Assembly (NCBI GenBank): GCA_043789035.1
Contig: JAYWIG010000045.1
Span: 1 to 18,400, forward strand
DNA: 18,400 nucleotides
Direction: 5' to 3'
Source: JAYWIG01 sp043789035
Lineage (GTDB): Bacteria > Pseudomonadota > Gammaproteobacteria > Burkholderiales > Burkholderiaceae_E
Shown here piece after piece: positions 14,462-18,400 of the stretch. A program made the translations under genes and the position numbers. Below the pieces are notes generated by a model, which saw only the letters and a list, made by a program, of their open reading frames with translations, was not told the DNA's origin and did no database searches. Numbering within the stretch: the stretch's first letter is position 1; each line of letters starts with the position of its first letter.

Positions 14462-16069
14462 GTGAGCAAGTCAGTGGACAACTTAATTGGTAGTACGGTG
14501 AGTAAAGTGAAATCGTTGGGATTGATCGTCGGAGCGGGTGCAGCAACCATGTTTGGTACAGCGGCGTTGGCCCTTGAAGGCGTGAAAGATATGGAAGGTG
14601 GCCCTGGCGTAAACCAGCTCAACCTTACTCGTGGGGTTACCCGTATCGCGGCGGATCAGCACTGGATTCACAGTTTTGTGTTTTGGATTTGCGTAGCGAT
14701 TTTCGTAGCTGTGTTTGCGGTGATGTTTTACTCCATCGTAAAGCACCGTAAGTCAAAAGGTGCGAAGTCAGCGAACTTTCACGAAAGCACTGCGGTTGAA
14801 ATCGCTTGGACAATCATCCCATTCATCATCGTCGTGGTGATGGGTATTCCAGCTACTCGCATGGTGGTTGAGCAGAAAGATACGTCGAACCCAGATCTCA
14901 CGGTGAAAGCCGTTGGTATGCAGTGGAAATGGGGCTATGAATATTTGCGCGGTGAAGGCGAAGGTATCTCGTTTTTCTCGACATTAGCAACACCACGCGA
15001 TCAAATCGAAGGCCGCGCGCCAAAGGGCCCAAATTATTTGATGGAAGTTGACAACCAATTGGTTGTGCCAGTGGACAAGAAAGTTCGGGTTGTAGTGACT
15101 GCAAACGATGTAATCCACGCTTTCATGGTGCCAGCGTTCGGCATTAAGCAAGATGCGATTCCTGGTTTCGTGCGCGACACTTGGTTCAAAGCAGAAAAGC
15201 CAGGTATTTATCGCGGCCAGTGCGCTGAGCTCTGCGGTAAAGAACATGCGTTTATGCCAATTGTGGTCGAAGTGAAATCTGCTGAAGACTATTCGAAATG
15301 GGTTGCTGAGCAAAAGAAGGCTATGGCCGCTTCAGCAGATGATCCAAACAAGGAATGGCAATTGGCCGATTTAAAAGCGCGTGGCGAAAAGGTGTACAAC
15401 AGCAACTGTGCAGCCTGCCATCAACCAACAGGTATGGGATTGCCTTCAGGCAATATCCCGGCCCTTGCTGGTTCCACGTTAGTGAATGGCCCGCGTGCTG
15501 GTGTGATGCAAATTTTGCTGAATGGCAAAAATGCCATGCCAAAATGGAGCCAGCTGTCTGACACAGAGTTAGCAGCAGTCACTAGTTATGTGCGCTCCTC
15601 ATGGGGAAACAGGCCCGCCGATGTAACGCAACCGAAAGAGTTTGTTGCAGCACGTGGTGGTAAGTACCCCGAAGGTGGTGTTGTAGTTGCTGATGCTGCA
15701 ACCGCTGCTCCAGCTGCGGCAGCAAGTGCTTCAGCGGCAACGGCGGCGGCCTCAGGTTTACCAGCAAAATTATATTTTGCGGTAGGTAAGCAAGACATTG
15801 ATGGTGAAGCGAAAAAAATTCTCGATGGCGTCATCGCTTTATTGAAAGGAGAGGCTGCTTCGAAGGTAGCATTGACCGGTTACACAGATAAAACCGGCGA
15901 CCTTGAGAAGAATCTTGAGCTAGCGAAAGAGCGTGCTAAAGCTGTGCGCGAAGCCTTAAAAGCAGCTGGTATCTCTGAAGATCGGATTGAGATGAAAAAG
16001 CCTGAGAGTGTTACCGGTGCTGCCGATAACAAAGAGGCGCGCCGGGTTGAAATCAACCCTGCTAAATAA
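14462..16069 (+). CDS. coxB: Cytochrome c oxidase subunit II with fused cytochrome c and OmpA-like domain
   Basis: This subunit takes electrons from cytochrome c through the CuA centre and passes them to subunit I. In order: signal peptide (about 13-38), two membrane helices (about 70-93 and 113-136), and the periplasmic cupredoxin domain with MQWKWGYEY (153-161). The CuA ligands H219, C254, E256, C258, H262 and M265 are all present. Next comes a cytochrome c domain with CAACH at 316-320 and a likely Met ligand at M359, an Ala-rich linker (about 409-431) and an OmpA-like domain (about 433-533). In that domain D476 (GYTDKTG) and R491 (KERAKAV), 15 residues apart as in OmpA of Acinetobacter, correspond to the residues that hold diaminopimelate. 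The start is GTG at 14462; a GTG at 14498 would give a more typical signal peptide and is a real alternative. Confidence 0.93.
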   Translation: MSKSVDNLIGSTVSKVKSLGLIVGAGAATMFGTAALALEGVKDMEGGPGVNQLNLTRGVTRIAADQHWIHSFVFWICVAIFVAVFAVMFYSIVKHRKSKGAKSANFHESTAVEIAWTIIPFIIVVVMGIPATRMVVEQKDTSNPDLTVKAVGMQWKWGYEYLRGEGEGISFFSTLATPRDQIEGRAPKGPNYLMEVDNQLVVPVDKKVRVVVTANDVIHAFMVPAFGIKQDAIPGFVRDTWFKAEKPGIYRGQCAELCGKEHAFMPIVVEVKSAEDYSKWVAEQKKAMAASADDPNKEWQLADLKARGEKVYNSNCAACHQPTGMGLPSGNIPALAGSTLVNGPRAGVMQILLNGKNAMPKWSQLSDTELAAVTSYVRSSWGNRPADVTQPKEFVAARGGKYPEGGVVVADAATAAPAAAASASAATAAASGLPAKLYFAVGKQDIDGEAKKILDGVIALLKGEAASKVALTGYTDKTGDLEKNLELAKERAKAVREALKAAGISEDRIEMKKPESVTGAADNKEARRVEINPAK

Positions 16070-16133
16070 GCTTCCTCGCTACAAAATACCAAACGAACTA
16101 AGTAAGATAAAGATAGACTTCAGGAGTTATTAG

Positions 16134-17744
16134 ATGAGTGCAGTATTAGACAGTCACGGACATGGCCATAGTAGCCACGATGATCATGCGCACGACCATC
16201 CGCAAGGATGGCGTCGCTGGGTCTACGCAACTAACCATAAAGACATTGGCACGCTATACCTCTGGTTTAGTTTTACGATGTTTATTTCGGGCGGTATTCT
16301 TGCGTTAACTTTACGCGCCGAATTATTCCAGCCTGGTTTACAAATCGTTAGGCCTGAGTTCTTCAATCAGCTCACCACCATGCACGGTTTGATCATGGTG
16401 TTCGGCGCCATCATGCCGGCCTTCGTAGGCTTTGCGAACTGGCAAATTCCGCTGATGATTGGCGCGGCCGACATGGCCTTTGCCCGCATGAATAACTTCA
16501 GCTTTTGGTTAATGCCTCCTGCAGCCATGCTCTTAATTGGCTCGTTCTTCGTTCCCGGCGGTGCGACTGCGGCTGGCTGGACTTTGTATGCGCCGTTGAG
16601 TACACAAATGGGCCCTGGTATGGACATGGCGATTTTCGCGATGCATATCCTAGGTGCGAGCTCAATCATGGGTTCGATCAACATCATCACCACGATCTTA
16701 AATATGCGTGCCCCTGGCATGACACTGATGAAGATGCCATTGTTCGTATGGACATGGTTAATCACCGCTTACCTCTTGATCGCTGTGATGCCGGTGTTAG
16801 CTGGTGCTATCACCATGACATTGACCGATAGACATTTCGGCACGTCATTCTTTAACGCAGCGGGCGGCGGCGACCCTGTGATGTATCAACACATTTTCTG
16901 GTTCTTCGGACATCCAGAGGTGTACATTATGATCTTGCCAGCTTTCGGCATCGTGTCCGAGATCATCCCTACCTTCGCACGTAAGCGTTTGTTCGGCTAC
17001 ACCTCGATGGTTTATGCAACCGCATCAATTGCAATCTTGTCGTTCATCGTTTGGGCGCACCACATGTTTACAACTGGTATGCCTGTGACTGGCCAATTGT
17101 TCTTCATGTACGCAACCATGTTGATCGCGGTGCCAACTGGCGTGAAGATTTTCAACTGGATCGCAACAATGTGGCGCGGTTCGATGACGTTTGAGACACC
17201 GATGTTATTCTCAATCGGTTTCATCTTCGTGTTCACCATGGGTGGTTTGACCGGAATTATCTTGTCGGTTGCTCCGCTCGATATTCAACTGCATGACACC
17301 TACTATGTTGTAGCGCACTTCCATTATGTGTTGGTGGCTGGTTCGTTGTTTGCTTTGTTCGCTGGTGCCTACTACTGGTTGCCAAAGTGGACGGGCCATA
17401 TGTATAGCGAAAAGTTGGGCAAGCTCCATTTCTGGATGTCATTGATCTGGTTTAACGTTACTTTCTTTCCAATGCACTTTTTAGGCCTCGCAGGCATGCC
17501 TAGACGTTATGCTGACTACCCGATGCAGTTTGCAGACTTCAATATGGTTGCAACGATTGGTGCCTTCGGCTTCGGTTTAAGCCAGTTAATTTTCTTGGTT
17601 TGCGTGTTGAAGTGTATTAAGGGCGGGGAAAAGGCCACGGCTCAAGTGTGGGACAACCCAGTTGGCTTGGAGTGGACTGTACCTTCACCAGCGCCGTTTC
17701 ACACCTTCGAGACTCCGCCAATGGGCGAGTTCGCAGATCGTTAA
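16134..17744 (+). CDS. coxA: Cytochrome c oxidase subunit I (aa3, type A1)
   Basis: This is the catalytic subunit that reduces oxygen to water and pumps protons, with about twelve membrane helices. The 536 residues include a His-rich N-terminal tail (HGHGHSSHDDHAHDH, 8-22), NHKDIGTLY (34-42), heme a ligands H84 and H397, heme a3 ligand H395, and CuB ligands H260, H309 and H310, with the cross-linked Y264 in GHPEVY. The E262 of that motif and D113/N121 mark the D channel, and K338 marks the K channel, so this is an A1-type pump with no missing residue. A strong AGGAG box precedes the ATG at 16134. coxB lies 64 bases upstream, and a small oxidase-associated gene and ctaG follow. The His-rich tail is common in Burkholderiales. 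Confidence 0.98.
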   Translation: MSAVLDSHGHGHSSHDDHAHDHPQGWRRWVYATNHKDIGTLYLWFSFTMFISGGILALTLRAELFQPGLQIVRPEFFNQLTTMHGLIMVFGAIMPAFVGFANWQIPLMIGAADMAFARMNNFSFWLMPPAAMLLIGSFFVPGGATAAGWTLYAPLSTQMGPGMDMAIFAMHILGASSIMGSINIITTILNMRAPGMTLMKMPLFVWTWLITAYLLIAVMPVLAGAITMTLTDRHFGTSFFNAAGGGDPVMYQHIFWFFGHPEVYIMILPAFGIVSEIIPTFARKRLFGYTSMVYATASIAILSFIVWAHHMFTTGMPVTGQLFFMYATMLIAVPTGVKIFNWIATMWRGSMTFETPMLFSIGFIFVFTMGGLTGIILSVAPLDIQLHDTYYVVAHFHYVLVAGSLFALFAGAYYWLPKWTGHMYSEKLGKLHFWMSLIWFNVTFFPMHFLGLAGMPRRYADYPMQFADFNMVATIGAFGFGLSQLIFLVCVLKCIKGGEKATAQVWDNPVGLEWTVPSPAPFHTFETPPMGEFADR

Positions 17745-17767
17745 TTAACTCATTGAACACGATAACC

Positions 17768-17875
17768 ATGCCCGCACCAAAAAAATCCCATTGGAAGGTA
17801 ACGCTGATATCAGCCAGCATTGCGCTGGTGTTTTTTGCGGGCATCATCGTAAATCATTGGATGTTTAAGCGCTAA
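17768..17875 (+). CDS. Tiny single-span protein, likely cytochrome oxidase small assembly protein
   Basis: The 35-residue ORF encodes a basic start (MPAPKKSHWK), one membrane helix (about 11-29) and a short basic end (HWMFKR). Its position, 23 bases after coxA and two bases before ctaG on the same strand, together with its form, matches the small proteins annotated as cytochrome oxidase small assembly protein in Burkholderiales cox operons. The frame is open further upstream inside coxA, but only this ATG gives a sensible product. The ribosome site is weak (cgataacc). Proof of expression cannot come from sequence alone; position and composition make it likely. Confidence 0.72.
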   Translation: MPAPKKSHWKVTLISASIALVFFAGIIVNHWMFKR

Positions 17876-17877
17876 GT

Positions 17878-18400
17878 ATGGAACCGAACAAAGACAATCC
17901 GGCTAAGCCGTCTAGGCTAAATCTCTCGATGATGGGCAAGCTGGCGGTACTAGTTGTGTTTATGTTTGGATTTGGTTACGCGATGGTGCCGTTATATCGT
18001 GCGATTTGCGAAATTACTGGGATCAATTTTTTAACGCGCAAAGATGTTGACGCCGATAAATTCGTAAAAAACACCCAAGTTGATCGATCGCGCAAAATTA
18101 CCATTGAATTTGATGCCAACAAGAGTGGCTCTTGGACCTTTAAACCTGAAAAAAATACCATTGACGTATTCCCGGGTGAGCTTGCCACGATGAATTATGA
18201 GTTGGTTAACAATCTACCCCGTGAAAGCGCTGGTCAGGCAATTCCTAGTTATGCGCCAATGAATGCTGGGCAGCATTTTAAAAAAGTTGAGTGCTTTTGT
18301 TTCAAGCAACAAAAGCTGCAACCTTCTGAGAAGAAAGTATTTCCGGTAGTGTTTGTGGTCGACCCAAAGTTGCCTCAGAACATCACCAACATTACGCTTT
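17878..18400 (+). CDS. ctaG: Cytochrome c oxidase assembly protein CtaG/Cox11, 3' end beyond window
   Basis: CtaG/Cox11 delivers copper to the CuB site of subunit I. The frame opens at the ATG 17878 and runs to the window edge, giving 174 residues of a protein normally near 180-200. One membrane helix (about 20-40, ending GYAMVPLYRAICEITG with C44) anchors it with the domain in the periplasm. The beta-sandwich domain contains VFPGELATMNYELVN (97-111) and the copper motif ECFCFKQQ with C139 and C141. All three copper-related cysteines are present. It overlaps nothing but follows the 35-residue ORF by two bases, so it is part of the cox operon. The start has no clear Shine-Dalgarno box and may depend on coupling. 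Confidence 0.94.
   Translation, partial: MEPNKDNPAKPSRLNLSMMGKLAVLVVFMFGFGYAMVPLYRAICEITGINFLTRKDVDADKFVKNTQVDRSRKITIEFDANKSGSWTFKPEKNTIDVFPGELATMNYELVNNLPRESAGQAIPSYAPMNAGQHFKKVECFCFKQQKLQPSEKKVFPVVFVVDPKLPQNITNITL

Noticed and set aside
15586..15834. Ala-rich minus-strand ORF opposite the coxB linker
   Set aside because: It mirrors the Ala-rich linker codons of coxB and has no independent support.
16367..16765. 132-codon minus-strand ORF opposite coxA
   Set aside because: Shadow of a highly conserved membrane gene; its Ile/Met/Pro-rich sequence shows no recognisable domain.
1..18400. CRISPR array, insertion sequence, prophage, tRNA or rRNA
   Set aside because: No regularly spaced repeats, transposase or integrase motifs, terminal repeats or RNA gene sequences were seen on either strand.

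Overview
The window reads as a stretch of ordinary chromosome from a betaproteobacterium, most likely of the order Burkholderiales. This rests on gene content and order: argB followed by a pyrimidine-5'-nucleotidase-like HAD gene and slmA; a membrane rhodanese, grxC, secB and gpsA in a row; and DUF2244, coxB, coxA, a tiny oxidase-associated protein and ctaG/cox11 at the right end. By eye G+C is near 50% and base use is even throughout. I saw no insertion sequence, phage gene, CRISPR array, tRNA or rRNA, and no stretch over about 160 bases lacks a gene.

Layout. Bases 2-397 hold the end of a MauE/DoxX-like membrane protein cut by the window edge. Next comes a tight plus-strand run: argB (arginine synthesis), a HAD phosphatase, slmA (TetR-type nucleoid occlusion factor) and an AMP-forming acyl-CoA synthetase starting with TTG one base after the slmA stop. 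The synthetase meets a convergent DUF4337 membrane protein gene, and the two stop codons overlap. A minus-strand group follows, in transcription order gpmA (phosphoglycerate mutase), ctpA (S41 processing protease) and a MoeB/ThiF-type E1-like enzyme. Divergent from gpmA is the plus-strand group rhodanese, grxC, secB, a secreted SH3-like protein and gpsA, which mirrors the yibN-grxC-secB-gpsA order of Escherichia coli with one extra gene. A LOG-family phosphoribohydrolase gene then converges with trmL and comF on the minus strand. Divergent from comF is a BioC-like methyltransferase gene, followed by DUF2244 and the cytochrome c oxidase operon, which runs off the right edge inside ctaG.

How the genes fit together. 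The right end makes an aa3-type (A1) terminal oxidase: subunit II carrying CuA, a fused cytochrome c and a C-terminal OmpA-like domain; subunit I with all metal ligands and proton-channel residues; a 35-residue single-span protein; and the CuB-insertion chaperone CtaG. The central plus-strand group serves envelope and redox upkeep (SecB export, glutaredoxin, sulfur transfer, glycerol-3-phosphate for phospholipids). The others are largely housekeeping.

I found no convincing undescribed system. The points most worth a second look are the CoxB-OmpA fusion with both peptidoglycan-binding residues kept, the 35-residue ORF between coxA and ctaG, a possible frameshift in the C-terminus of the HAD gene, the start and promoter arrangement of DUF2244, and two genes whose -10-like boxes lie so close to the start codon that their transcripts could be leaderless.
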